A stretch of 64,000 bases of DNA from UBA11606 sp965243715 (GTDB taxonomy: Bacteria; Actinomycetota; Acidimicrobiia; Acidimicrobiales; Aldehydirespiratoraceae): the NCBI GenBank assembly GCA_965243715.1, contig CBDEVU010000017.1, positions 1,116,001-1,180,000 on the forward strand. The letters are read 5' to 3'. The position numbers and the translations under genes are program-made. The stretch's first letter is position 1. Every line of letters begins with the position of its first letter. Of this stretch, positions 15,238-23,398 are shown piece by piece. Below the pieces are notes generated by a model, which was not told the origin of the DNA, did not search any database, and saw only the letters and a program-made list of their open reading frames with translations.

Positions 15238-17224
15238 CTTTTTCCTGGTCGCGTTCCTCGCGGAGCCATGCAGCGAGGCGACGGAGTTCGTTTATGGTCG
15301 ATTTCTCTCCGATCCAACCGGTGACCCTTCGGTGCAAGGCACGAGGCGGACGCCTCACAGCGGCCTCGAGGGCGTCGCCGGGGAGTCGTTGAACGTCCGC
15401 GGTGGCGAGTCGCAGCCAGGCCAAAGCTCCCGCCACGCCGGTGCGATCAAGAAACCTCTCGTCGATGGGCGCATTGGTACCGATCCCCGCCGCGGCGAGG
15501 CCGAGCATTGGGCCGAGCAGGGTGATATTCACCCGACTGAGTACCGCAATGTCTGCCGGGCGCACCCCGGACGAGATAAGCGATATCACGTGCTCGGTGG
15601 TGGCGGTGGTTGTATCGGTCGATTTCTGCACGCGGAGGGCGTCGGCGGTGGGGGATCGGCCGGGTCGTGGTTCGATGGTTTTGGTTACCCGTCGTCGGTT
15701 GTGGGTGAGGAGGGTGGCGGCGGCGTTAACTACCGTGGGAGCACAGCGGTAGTTGATGGTGAGGTCATGGCTTCCCGCTCCGGGGAAGAGTTCGCCGAAG
15801 TCGATGAGCCAAGCAGGTGAGGCTCCCGAGTAGCCGTAGATCGTTTGGTCGTCGTCGCCTACACCAAATACGTTGGCCGCGGGGCCCGCTAGTAGACGGA
15901 TGAGCAACACGTGAGCGGGAGTGAGGTCTTGGAACTCGTCGACCAGAACGATTTGGGTCCGGCGCCGGGCCTGCTCACGCGCCGCGGGGTCGGTACACAA
16001 AACCTCGATGGCGCCCAGAATTTGCTCGTCGAAATCAACCATGTTGGCCCGCTTCAACTGGCGGCGAAACTCCGGCGCTATGGTGGCGAAGTCTTTTACG
16101 TCGCCCGCGAACTCGTTTTCCACCGCCGCCGGGTTACGCAGACCGAGTCGGGTGGCGCTGAGCGCCTCAATCCAAGCCGCTATCGGGTCGGCCATGGCCA
16201 CGCGGCGGACCTTCACCAGTTGGTCGAGTAAGCGGCGGACCTCAAGTTCGTTAATGACTTGAGGTTGACGGCCTCCGGCGGGGATGGCGAACGGACCCGA
16301 GCCGCGGACAATGGCCAAGGCGAGGCTGTTGAGGGTGCGGATTTCGAGGCCGTTGAGATCCGCAGTGCGATCCTGCATCTCTTCGCGGGCTCGCACGTTG
16401 TAGGCCAAGAGGCAGATGGCTCGGGGGTCGATTCTCCGCTCTCGAATGAGGTGTCGCGCTCGTTCCGTGAGGACCCGCGTTTTGCCCGACCCGGCTGGGG
16501 CGATGATTCGAGCGCCCGCGCCCTGGTGGGCCACCGCTGCCAACTGGTCGGGGGCGAGGGAGGCGTTCGGTGGGGCCGACCCGAGGGCACTCAGGGTGCC
16601 TCGGGCTAGATTCGCGGCCGGTATTATCGGCGCGCCAAGGGGAGAAGAGTCGAAGCAGTGAAGGGGTCCGCCGTCGCACCAGTGGGGCATGCCGTTGACC
16701 TCGACGTCAGCCACGGTAGATACCTTGGCCCCAGCCCGCACGGCCCGATTGACAGCGTCGATGGTCGGTGCCGCGAGGTCGCGGGCGTCGACGGCGTGCG
16801 ATACAACGAGGTGGTGAAGTCGTTCACCGTCGAGTTCGGTGTCTGGATTCAGGTTCCAGTAGTCGGTGGTGAGTTGAGCGGCGACCGACGGAAGGGCATC
16901 GGCGATGATGACCGCCGCGGTGCGTGTGTCACGCAACGACTGCAGGGCGCTGAGCGCGTCGCAGGGATCGTCGAGCGTAACTACCGTGGCGGTTTGCCAC
17001 GGCGCGGGTACTTCGGCACCGGGGCTAATGATGAGGTTGCGGCCCAGTGGTGCGGGCCCAGCCAACCGCTCCCAGTCAGGCTCAAGTATGACCGAGTAAT
17101 CGGCGGGCAGTTCACCGAGCGGTTCGGCCCCCGGTCGGGGTAGCGGCTGGGGGAACGCGATAGAGCAGCGGCGAACGTCGTTCACCGTCGCGTGGGAATC
17201 ACCACAGTTGCCGCACCTGATCAC
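15230..17224 (-). CDS. UvrD-type helicase, N-terminal part with zinc-ribbon-like start
   Basis: A 664-residue frame with superfamily 1A helicase motifs: Walker A IAPAGSGKTRVLT (residues 241-253), motif II VLVDEFQDL, motif III VFGVGDDDQTIYGYSGA and motif IV INYRC. Motifs V and VI follow in the next frame (14425-15237). The first 230 residues are not part of the UvrD core; they open with a CxxC pair and a third Cys (C4, C7, C20) that could bind zinc. UvrD2-type proteins unwind DNA in repair. The GTG start has a TAGATT box 7 nt upstream. The frame ends just after ERDQEKGE at the homopolymer described for the downstream part. Confidence 0.85.
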   Translation of the reverse strand: MIRCGNCGDSHATVNDVRRCSIAFPQPLPRPGAEPLGELPADYSVILEPDWERLAGPAPLGRNLIISPGAEVPAPWQTATVVTLDDPCDALSALQSLRDTRTAAVIIADALPSVAAQLTTDYWNLNPDTELDGERLHHLVVSHAVDARDLAAPTIDAVNRAVRAGAKVSTVADVEVNGMPHWCDGGPLHCFDSSPLGAPIIPAANLARGTLSALGSAPPNASLAPDQLAAVAHQGAGARIIAPAGSGKTRVLTERARHLIRERRIDPRAICLLAYNVRAREEMQDRTADLNGLEIRTLNSLALAIVRGSGPFAIPAGGRQPQVINELEVRRLLDQLVKVRRVAMADPIAAWIEALSATRLGLRNPAAVENEFAGDVKDFATIAPEFRRQLKRANMVDFDEQILGAIEVLCTDPAAREQARRRTQIVLVDEFQDLTPAHVLLIRLLAGPAANVFGVGDDDQTIYGYSGASPAWLIDFGELFPGAGSHDLTINYRCAPTVVNAAATLLTHNRRRVTKTIEPRPGRSPTADALRVQKSTDTTTATTEHVISLISSGVRPADIAVLSRVNITLLGPMLGLAAAGIGTNAPIDERFLDRTGVAGALAWLRLATADVQRLPGDALEAAVRRPPRALHRRVTGWIGEKSTINELRRLAAWLREERDQEKGE

Positions 17225-17409
17225 TAGGTTAAATCTACAAGGTCACTGTGACACGGCGTTACTCGCCACGCCCGTCGGCAACCAGCATGGAATCGACGTT
17301 CAGAAATCGAACCTCTGGAGGTGATTGGCCAGACCTCCTTGTAGTTGGCGCAATCGGTGGCACATAGCGCGAGGCAGATGATAGTAATAATTGCCCGAGG
17401 GCGCTTCAT
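17224..17409 (-). CDS. Possible small secreted or lipoprotein ORF upstream of the helicase
   Basis: A 61-codon frame beginning MKRPRAIITIICLALCATDC: basic N-terminus, hydrophobic core and a Cys at a lipobox-like place. Its stop overlaps the helicase GTG by one base (TAGTG). The remainder is rich in Arg and unlike a mature protein, and the helicase -10 box lies inside its end, so it may be chance. I do not recognise it. Confidence 0.2.
   Translation of the reverse strand: MKRPRAIITIICLALCATDCANYKEVWPITSRGSISERRFHAGCRRAWRVTPCHSDLVDLT
17232..17237 (-). promoter_or_regulatory. -10 box TAGATT for the UvrD-type helicase (leaderless)
   Basis: TAGATT on the minus strand ends 7 nt before the GTG at 17224. 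Confidence 0.55.
17242..17252. promoter_or_regulatory. Perfect 11-bp palindrome in the helicase promoter
   Basis: GTCACTGTGAC is a perfect 5-1-5 palindrome lying 4 bp upstream of the helicase -10 box, where a repressor would block polymerase. It does not match the actinobacterial LexA box (GAAC-N4-GTTC type). The regulator is unknown. Confidence 0.3.
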
Positions 17410-17443
17410 GGCTTCACTGCCGCCATAGCAAGGGAGGACACCA

Positions 17444-17875
17444 GTGAGCGAGTACGAACCCAGTCCGTACGACTTTGTTGCTGATCACGTGGCGGCTTAC
17501 GAACGAAGTTCTGGTACCGATGGCTCCGAGTTCAACGGCTTTCCCTGTGTGGTGCTCACCACGCGCGGCCGCCGGTCAGGCAAAGTCCGCAAGTCGCCAC
17601 TTATCCGGGTGGCCGACGGCGATAACTATGTGGTTATTGCTTCGATGGGAGGTCAGCGCGAACACCCGCTCTGGTACCGGAACCTGGTGGCTGACCCCGA
17701 GGTCACGCTCCAAGATGGTGCGACCGTCACTTCGTTTCGCGCACGCACCGCGTCCGCTGAAGAACGGGATCGACTCTGGGCCCTAGCTAACGACGTCTAC
17801 CCTGAGTATGAGGTGTACCAGACCCGCTGCGAGCGTCAGATTCCGGTGGTTGTCCTCGAAGTTGTGGTGTCGTGA
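17444..17875 (+). CDS. Nitroreductase family deazaflavin-dependent oxidoreductase (Ddn-like)
   Basis: A 143-residue split-beta-barrel protein of the F420H2-dependent Ddn family. Typical features are FPCVVLTTRGRRSGKVRKSPL, YVVIASMGGQREHPLWYRNL and the LVADPEVTLQDG segment. Members use reduced coenzyme F420 to reduce quinones or nitro compounds at the membrane. It points to F420 use by this organism, in line with the LLM-class protein at 34225. The GTG start has a strong AGGGAGG ribosome site at 17429-17435, unlike the leaderless genes around it. Its stop overlaps the AlkD-like gene's start (GTGA), so the two are coupled. Confidence 0.9.
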   Translation: MSEYEPSPYDFVADHVAAYERSSGTDGSEFNGFPCVVLTTRGRRSGKVRKSPLIRVADGDNYVVIASMGGQREHPLWYRNLVADPEVTLQDGATVTSFRARTASAEERDRLWALANDVYPEYEVYQTRCERQIPVVVLEVVVS

Positions 17876-18558
17876 ATGAGTTGACCTGCGAGTTTGTTAT
17901 GGAGGAGCTCAAAGGCGCGGGAACGGCCCAGAATCGTAAGATTTACGGCCGCCACGGGGCTTCGGGACCAATGTTTGGCGTGTCCTATGCCGTGCTTAAC
18001 GCGGTGGCGAAGAAGATCAAGGTCAACCACCCGTTGGCCCTCGAACTTTTTGCGACCGGCAACCACGATGCCCGCCAGTTGGCGGCCAAGGTTGCTGATC
18101 CCCAACTACTTACCGTGAAAGTTGCCAACACGTGGGCAAAGGATGTGGACTGCTACACCACGGTCGGGTCGGTCGCGGGCGTGATTGCCGCTTCTCGCCA
18201 CGCCCGATCCCGATCCGATGCATGGCGCGACAGTCCCGATGAGTGGAGAGCATCAACAGGGTGGTCGATCGTTGGCTACACAGCGGAAAATAGCAACGTC
18301 TGGACGACAGCAGAGCTTCGGGCACTGCTGCACCAGATCGAGGCCGAGATTCATGCCCGGCCCAACCGAGTGCGACACGAGATGAACTTGGCCCTCATCA
18401 ACATTGCCTTACGCGACGATTCGCTACGTCGTGAGGCGATCACCGCGGCGCGAAGGATTGGGCCAGTTGTGGTCGATCACGGTCAGACGTCTTGCACCAC
18501 ACCGGCGGCTGAGGCCTACATAGGTAGGGTGATGGACCATCGGAACCGTTCGGCTTAG
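17872..18558 (+). CDS. DNA alkylation repair protein, AlkD-like
   Basis: A 228-residue all-helical HEAT-repeat-like protein. Family signs are YGRHGASGPMFGVSYAVLNAVAKKIK near the N-terminus, DARQLAAKVADP, the NTWAKDVDCYTTVGSVAG segment and RVRHEMNLALINIALRD. AlkD is a glycosylase that removes positively charged alkylated bases without base flipping; whether this relative is active is unproven. It is coupled by a 4-nt overlap to the Ddn-like gene. Its stop overlaps the convergent PAP2 gene's stop by 4 nt (TTAG). Confidence 0.8.
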   Translation: MNELTCEFVMEELKGAGTAQNRKIYGRHGASGPMFGVSYAVLNAVAKKIKVNHPLALELFATGNHDARQLAAKVADPQLLTVKVANTWAKDVDCYTTVGSVAGVIAASRHARSRSDAWRDSPDEWRASTGWSIVGYTAENSNVWTTAELRALLHQIEAEIHARPNRVRHEMNLALINIALRDDSLRREAITAARRIGPVVVDHGQTSCTTPAAEAYIGRVMDHRNRSA

Positions 18559-19340
18559 CTCCCGGTGGTAACGAGTTCTCGGTTGGCGGATGAGGTTCGT
18601 GTTTTCAGCCAGTGCTGTACCGGCGCATCTATGGCGATGACAAACCCGACTAGCGCCCCGGCGCCCGCCACGTCGAGCCACCAGTGGTTGCCGGTGAGCA
18701 CGACGGCCGCGGTCATCACGATTGGATGAGCGAGGCAAACCCATCGCCTGCGAACTTGGCTGGCGTTAATGATTCCCCATGCCCCGATGAGGGCCCAGGC
18801 CACGTGCAGCGACGGCATGGCCGCGATCTGGTTGGCCGTATCGGTGATGGTTTCACTGTCGTAGATCTTTGGCCCGTAGGTCTGGAGAGTGTCAACAAAA
18901 CCCAGGCTAGGGAACCATCGAGGGGGCGCGAGGGGGAACAAGACATGAACCAGCAGTGCGCCAAAGGTAGTGCCGAACAACACTCGGCGGACTCGCCCGT
19001 AGTGCTCGTAGTGACGAACGAAGAGCCAGGCGACCCAGATGAATGTCCCGATGAAATGAGCGAAGAAGTAGTACCGGTTGAGTAGCCAGACGGAGGCGTC
19101 GCTGGTGAGGAAGTTGACCTGAAGGTCGACCTCGTTGAAGATGCCCAGTGTCCGTTCGATGTCGACGATTCGTTGGGCGTTGCGAAACGCTTGGTCGAGT
19201 TCGTCTTTGACCACGAGACGGGCCAGTCGGTACGCGGCAAGGCCCGCTATCAAAAGGGTGATTTCGCGACTCAGGGGCCAGAAGAATCGTCCACGGGCGG
19301 ATTCATCGCGACGGGGTAGGTCGTTGAACACTGTTGTCAT
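18555..19340 (-). CDS. PAP2 superfamily membrane phosphatase (inositol phosphorylceramide synthase-like)
   Basis: A 261-residue polytopic membrane protein with about six hydrophobic segments. The PAP2 catalytic motifs are PSLHVAWAL (His of motif C2) and GNHWWLDVAGA (His and Asp of motif C3). The family includes lipid phosphatases and phosphotransferases acting on isoprenoid or glycerolipid phosphates at the membrane face. The ATG at 19340 follows AAGG and a TACAAT -10 box at 19361-19366, giving a short ordinary leader. No operon partner: the gene to the right on the same strand starts 440 nt away. Substrate not readable. Confidence 0.85.
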   Translation of the reverse strand: MTTVFNDLPRRDESARGRFFWPLSREITLLIAGLAAYRLARLVVKDELDQAFRNAQRIVDIERTLGIFNEVDLQVNFLTSDASVWLLNRYYFFAHFIGTFIWVAWLFVRHYEHYGRVRRVLFGTTFGALLVHVLFPLAPPRWFPSLGFVDTLQTYGPKIYDSETITDTANQIAAMPSLHVAWALIGAWGIINASQVRRRWVCLAHPIVMTAAVVLTGNHWWLDVAGAGALVGFVIAIDAPVQHWLKTRTSSANRELVTTGS

Positions 19341-19391
19341 TTCACCTTGGGCGTATTTAGATTGTAACCTCGGCGGTCCGATTTGGCGGGG

Positions 19392-19781
19392 CTACTCTCC
19401 GAGAGTAGTAGTCTCAGTCTCCGCAGTGGGGGCGGCGTCGTTGAGCGAAACGGTGTGGACCAAGACGGCACGGTGGCTGGACTCTTCGGCGAGTTCGTAC
19501 TGATTGATTGCGGCGGCGATAGCGGCTTTGGTGATGGAACCTAGGATTCCGTCGACAGGTCCGGGGTCGAAACCAAGCGCGGTGAGGTTGGTTTGGAGTT
19601 CGATCACTTCTTCGCCGGTCAGGGGCGCGTTGGCCGGGTCTTCGGGTTCGGCGCTTTTGGCGATGATCGCTCCTTCATCCCCGAACGCTTCGGAGAGCAC
19701 GGGCGCGGCGTATCGGGCTAGGCCCATAAGGGCGATGCCGACGAATAACAGAACAAAAACACCTTGGATGTGGCTACGCAT
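19392..19781 (-). CDS. Peptidoglycan-binding domain protein with N-terminal membrane anchor
   Basis: A 129-residue protein. Residues 5-25 (IQGVFVLLFVGIALMGLA) form a signal anchor; after a short acidic spacer comes one PG_binding_1 unit: EEVIELQTNLTALGFDPG followed by PVDGILGSITKAAIAAAINQ. Such modules bind cell-wall peptidoglycan. The protein has no catalytic domain, so it may tether or sense the wall. It starts 18 nt after the flavodoxin gene's stop on the same strand. Confidence 0.75.
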   Translation of the reverse strand: MRSHIQGVFVLLFVGIALMGLARYAAPVLSEAFGDEGAIIAKSAEPEDPANAPLTGEEVIELQTNLTALGFDPGPVDGILGSITKAAIAAAINQYELAEESSHRAVLVHTVSLNDAAPTAETETTTLGE

Positions 19782-19799
19782 AGAGGATTCTTTTGTTGA

Positions 19800-20240
19800 T
19801 TAGTTTTTCGCCCCAACGGAGGCAACGGCTGCATCGAGGGCGGCGATAACGAAGTGAGCTAGGCCTTCCTCGATCTTGTCGCGACGAAAAGTGCGACCGC
19901 CGAGCCAGGTTCCGCCAAGGAGTTTGACGATATCGCCAACCTTGTCGATGACCTTGCCTGCATGTACGGCGTAGGTGACGAAACCGGCCGTCGGCTTGCC
20001 CCAAATCCCGGGCAGTTCGAGAAGGCGACCCGCGTCGCCTGGTCGGTGACCGGCGATGATGATGCCGTCGGTCCAAGTGCCGAGAAAGACCATATCGGCG
20101 TTGGTGAGAAAGTTGAGGTTGACTCTATCGGTCGGCCACACGCCCACCTCATGGCCGAGTTCTTGTCCCGCCGCCCCTATGAGTTTGGCGGTTCGCGCCG
20201 TGGTGCCAGTGCGACTTTCATATATGACAGCGACCTTCAC
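19800..20240 (-). CDS. Flavodoxin family protein
   Basis: A 146-residue flavodoxin-like fold protein. The FMN phosphate loop is IYESRTGTTARTAKLIG, followed by the strand MVFLGTWTDG, where flavodoxins contact the isoalloxazine ring. Long-chain flavodoxin inserts are absent. It could transfer electrons or bind FMN for regulation. The GTG start follows AAGGA with 6-nt spacing. It probably forms a short operon with the PG-binding gene. Confidence 0.8.
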   Translation of the reverse strand: MKVAVIYESRTGTTARTAKLIGAAGQELGHEVGVWPTDRVNLNFLTNADMVFLGTWTDGIIIAGHRPGDAGRLLELPGIWGKPTAGFVTYAVHAGKVIDKVGDIVKLLGGTWLGGRTFRRDKIEEGLAHFVIAALDAAVASVGAKN

Positions 20241-20302
20241 GCTTGGTCCTTACGGTCTTGTGGGCTAAGGGTGGGACCAAGTGAGTCCCGCTGCAAGGCA
20301 GT

Positions 20303-20548
20303 TTAGTTGTTGCCTCGGTTGAGTAGTCGTTCACGGATTTTGGCGCACTGAGGACACACTGGGTATTTCTTCGGATCGCGGCTCGGTACCCACACCTTGC
20401 CGCACAACGCTCGGACGGGAACTCCCTCTACCGCGGCTCGCGCCTGGTCGGTTTTGCGGACGTAGTGAGCGAAGCGATCGTGATCCCCGTCGTCGGGGAC
20501 GGGCTTAGTGACGGTTTCTTCGACGGGTGCCGTGGCGATCTCGGGCAT
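20303..20548 (-). CDS. DUF3039 domain-containing protein
   Basis: An 81-residue actinobacterial protein of unknown function. The domain reads DRFAHYVRKTDQA, then VPVRALCGKVWVPSRDP and YPVCPQCAKIRERL. The single Cys in ALCGK plus the CPQC pair suggests a zinc site. ATG 20548 starts at the conserved boundary and 15 nt after the ABC-F gene's stop; the frame extends to 20596 but would overlap that gene. Probably cotranscribed with ABC-F and SurE. Confidence 0.85.
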   Translation of the reverse strand: MPEIATAPVEETVTKPVPDDGDHDRFAHYVRKTDQARAAVEGVPVRALCGKVWVPSRDPKKYPVCPQCAKIRERLLNRGNN

Positions 20549-20562
20549 GGTTCCCAACTGTA

Positions 20563-22437
20563 CTAGTCGCCGAGTTGTTCCGCCGCCGCGCTCCACTCAT
20601 CGACCAGCGCGGCGGCTTTGGCCTGGGCCCTATCGTGTTGTTCGGCTAGCCGGTGTACTTCTTCGGGGCGGTCGTAGAGTTCGGGATCGGCGAGCAACGT
20701 GTACAACTTCGCCACGTCGGCCTCGGCGGTAGCCATGTTGCGTTCCAACTTCTGGACCTGCTTGCGCAACGCGCTAAGCGGGTCAGGGTCCGCGGCGGGG
20801 GACTTTTTGGGGTTCGGACTCCGTTTCACACGGCCGATCCGCGACGGATCGGGTGGTGTAAGGATTTCCTCGGGCACGCCGTCGTACCAGCGGGCGCGGC
20901 CGTCGCGTACGTCGATTGTTGCGTCGGCGACGTTGCGAATGAGGTGGCGATCGTGGGTTACTAACAACACCGTGCCGGGGTAGGCCGTGAGGGCGTCTTC
21001 GAGTACGTCGCAACTAGGCAGGTCGAGGTGGTTGGTCGGCTCGTCGAGGACCAACAAGTTGACCGGTTCGATCATCGTCCGGGCTAGGGCCAACCGGGTT
21101 CGTTCACCGCCTGACAAGTCAGCGACCTTACGATCCGCGGCATCGCCGGAGAAGCCGAACGACCCGAGGACGGTTCGCATGTTGCGCTTACCCGGATCAA
21201 TTCCCCCTGAGAAGGCGGCGATAACCGTTTTTTCCAGATCGAGTTCGTCGGCTTGGTGCTGGTGAAACATGGCCACCTTGACGTTGTGCCCTAGCAGTGC
21301 CGTGCCCGCGTGGGCCTCGATTTGTCCGAGGATGAGCTTGAGCAAGGTGGTTTTGCCCGCGCCGTTTGGGCCCACTAGGGCAACAGTCTGCCCCCGTTCC
21401 ACGGCCAAGGTGACGTGGGATACGACCGGAATGTCGTCGTACCCAATGGTGGCATCGTTGAATTCGGCCACCGTGCGCGATGATCGAGGTGGTTCCGGAA
21501 AGGCGAAACGAGCAACCAACTCCTTGCGTTCGGGTACTTTGATCATCTCGAGCTTTTCGAGGGTCTTGATACGACTCTGCACCTGGCGAGCCTTGGTGGC
21601 CTTGTAGCGGAACCGGTTGACGAATTGCTCGACCTTGACGATCTCGCGAGACTGACGGGCGGCCGCGGCCGCTAGTTGCTGCCACCGTTCCTCGCGGGCG
21701 ACCACGAACTCGGCGAACCCGCCGACGTACTCCACCGCGGTGCCATCGGTAAGTTCCACTACCCGGTCAGCCACGGCGTCGATGAAGTCACGATCGTGGC
21801 TGACGAACAACAAAGCCCCCGGCCAGGCCGACAGTTGCTGTTCGAGCCAGGCCACGGAGTCCACATCGAGGTGGTTGGTGGGCTCATCAAGAATCAAAAC
21901 GTCGGGTTTGGCTAGTAGTAGGCGGGCGAGGGCGACCCGCATCCGCCAACCCCCCGACAGTTCATATACTGGCCGATCGGCATCGCTGTCTTTGAAGCCG
22001 AGACCGGCGAGGACCTTGCGGCCATCGGCCTCTAGGGCGTAGCCGCCCAATGATTCGAATCGGCCCTGAACATCGCCGTACTCGCTCAGAACCCGGTCCT
22101 GATCGACTGCCGGATCGGCCATCTCCGTTTCGAGTTCACGCAAGCGCTCGCCGAGGGCGGCGAGGTTACCGGCGCCCGCGAGAACCTCGTCGATGACCGA
22201 ACCGGTTGCGGTGTCGACAAGGTCCTGTGGGAGATAACCGAGGGTCATGTCACGAGGTCGGGTTATCGAACCTGCTTCGGGTTCGGCCGCGCCGACGAGT
22301 ATCTCGATGAGCGAAGTTTTGCCAGTGCCATTGCCGCCAACAAGCGCGATTCGACGCCCGGCACTTAGTTGCAGGGTAACGTTCGCGAACAGGTCGCGCG
22401 GGCCGTAGGATCGGGCCAGGCCTGAGGCAGTCAGCAC
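20563..22437 (-). CDS. ABC-F family ATP-binding protein
   Basis: A 624-residue soluble protein with two ABC ATPase domains and no membrane part. Domain 1 has Walker A GGNGTGKTS, signature LSGGWRMRVALARLL and Walker B VLILDEPTNHLDVDS; domain 2 has GPNGAGKTT, LSGGERTRLALARTM and LLVLDEPTNHLDLPS. The interdomain linker (FVNRFRYKATKARQVQSR) and a C-terminal charged helical arm are typical. ABC-F proteins bind the ribosomal E site and act in translation or antibiotic protection. GTG 22437 follows the SurE stop by 2 nt. The frame is open back to 22707 but that part overlaps surE and is not family-like. Confidence 0.9.
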   Translation of the reverse strand: MLTASGLARSYGPRDLFANVTLQLSAGRRIALVGGNGTGKTSLIEILVGAAEPEAGSITRPRDMTLGYLPQDLVDTATGSVIDEVLAGAGNLAALGERLRELETEMADPAVDQDRVLSEYGDVQGRFESLGGYALEADGRKVLAGLGFKDSDADRPVYELSGGWRMRVALARLLLAKPDVLILDEPTNHLDVDSVAWLEQQLSAWPGALLFVSHDRDFIDAVADRVVELTDGTAVEYVGGFAEFVVAREERWQQLAAAAARQSREIVKVEQFVNRFRYKATKARQVQSRIKTLEKLEMIKVPERKELVARFAFPEPPRSSRTVAEFNDATIGYDDIPVVSHVTLAVERGQTVALVGPNGAGKTTLLKLILGQIEAHAGTALLGHNVKVAMFHQHQADELDLEKTVIAAFSGGIDPGKRNMRTVLGSFGFSGDAADRKVADLSGGERTRLALARTMIEPVNLLVLDEPTNHLDLPSCDVLEDALTAYPGTVLLVTHDRHLIRNVADATIDVRDGRARWYDGVPEEILTPPDPSRIGRVKRSPNPKKSPAADPDPLSALRKQVQKLERNMATAEADVAKLYTLLADPELYDRPEEVHRLAEQHDRAQAKAAALVDEWSAAAEQLGD

Positions 22438-22439
22438 GG

Positions 22440-23273
22440 CTAGCTCTCGGCGTTGTAGAGCCGATCGAGGGCTGACTCTGCTCGGCCAACTGCAACGGCG
22501 TCGGGTTCTATGGCCTCTAATCGACCCAGCCAACTCAGCGAGGCAAACCCCGCCATTACCGCACCGCCATCGTCGCTTTGGGGAATCCGGATGGCATCGC
22601 CCCAGGTCATTTCGACGTGGAAGGTTCCTTCGTGACCCGGTTTCGATTCGATTTTCGCTTGGGCCAGGGAGCGAGGGGGTTCGGACCCAACCCGCGTCCG
22701 TAGCCACCCTTTCATGGCCGCCGCCGGGCGGTTAGGTACGTTGAGGTTGGCCACGACGGGTTGGTGGGGGAGATCGACGATGAGTTCGCCGACCAAGACC
22801 GCCGCCACATCAGCGGCCCCTTGCCATTGCTGGTCTTCGAGAGTCTCCTCCCAGCCTTGGCCCTCGACCCCGAAGTTCTCCACCGACTGGCTGACGGCCA
22901 CTCCGCTGATGCCTCCGTTGCGGGCGGTAAGGCAGGCCCCTATCGTGCCCGAGTGATACACGCTTCGACCTACGTTGGCGCCCGGGTTGATGCCCGCAAC
23001 CACTAGGTCGATCGGCCCGAACACCCCGAGGCGGCCAAACATCGCACATAACGCGGGTGCTCCGCTGACAGACCACGCCTCTTCGATGCCGTCGAGGTGG
23101 TGGATCTTGACCTCTGGTTTGATCAGATGAAGGGCACCGAGGGCGGCACCGAAGCCGGAGTATTCCTGGTCGGGCGCGGCGACGACGACATCGCCCAAGG
23201 GTTGCATCGCTCGAGCGAGAACATGAAGTCCAACGGAGTCAATTCCGTCGTCGTTGGTAACGAGAATGCGCAC
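22440..23273 (-). CDS. surE: 5'/3'-nucleotidase SurE
   Basis: A 277-residue SurE protein. The metal site is at the N-terminus: ILVTNDDGIDSVG with the paired Asp, followed by VVVAAPDQEYSGFG and later LVVAGINPGANVG with the conserved Asn. SurE is a cytoplasmic metal-dependent phosphatase of nucleoside monophosphates linked to stationary-phase survival. GTG 23273 has a TAGATT box 6 nt upstream and no ribosome site, so the surE/ABC-F/DUF3039 operon seems to begin with a leaderless message. A 17-nt triplicate repeat lies just upstream. Confidence 0.9.
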   Translation of the reverse strand: MRILVTNDDGIDSVGLHVLARAMQPLGDVVVAAPDQEYSGFGAALGALHLIKPEVKIHHLDGIEEAWSVSGAPALCAMFGRLGVFGPIDLVVAGINPGANVGRSVYHSGTIGACLTARNGGISGVAVSQSVENFGVEGQGWEETLEDQQWQGAADVAAVLVGELIVDLPHQPVVANLNVPNRPAAAMKGWLRTRVGSEPPRSLAQAKIESKPGHEGTFHVEMTWGDAIRIPQSDDGGAVMAGFASLSWLGRLEAIEPDAVAVGRAESALDRLYNAES

Positions 23274-23279
23274 CGATCA

Positions 23280-23285
23280 AATCTA
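23280..23285 (-). promoter_or_regulatory. -10 box TAGATT for surE (leaderless)
   Basis: TAGATT on the minus strand ends 6 nt before the GTG at 23273; it is the same hexamer as in the helicase promoter at 17232. Confidence 0.6.
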
Positions 23286-23301
23286 CCGGTGCGGACGGTG
23301 G

Positions 23302-23352
23302 TTGCTGGGCTACGGTGCTTGCTGGGCTACGGTGCTTGCTGGGCGACGGTGC
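23302..23352. repeat. Three tandem 17-nt units between surE and the amidase gene
   Basis: TTGCTGGGCTACGGTGC is repeated at 23302-23318, 23319-23335 and 23336-23352; the third has one T to G change. The unit is not a multiple of three, in line with a non-coding place. It sits upstream of both divergent genes. Confidence 0.9.
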
Positions 23353-23398
23353 TCAATGAAACGCTTCAGTGGTGTATCGGCGGTGAAGGGGGGCAAGC

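Noticed and set aside
15236..15245. Programmed -1 frameshifting at the AAAAAG run of the helicase
   Set aside because: The -1 frame meets a TGA at once; the needed shift is +1, so the dnaX-type mechanism does not apply.
17224..17443. tRNA or small structured RNA between helicase and Ddn-like genes
   Set aside because: No cloverleaf; only an 11-bp palindrome and the helicase promoter were found.
22438..22707. N-terminal extension of the ABC-F frame
   Set aside because: It overlaps surE on the same strand in another frame and is Arg/Cys-rich; GTG 22437 fits the family start.
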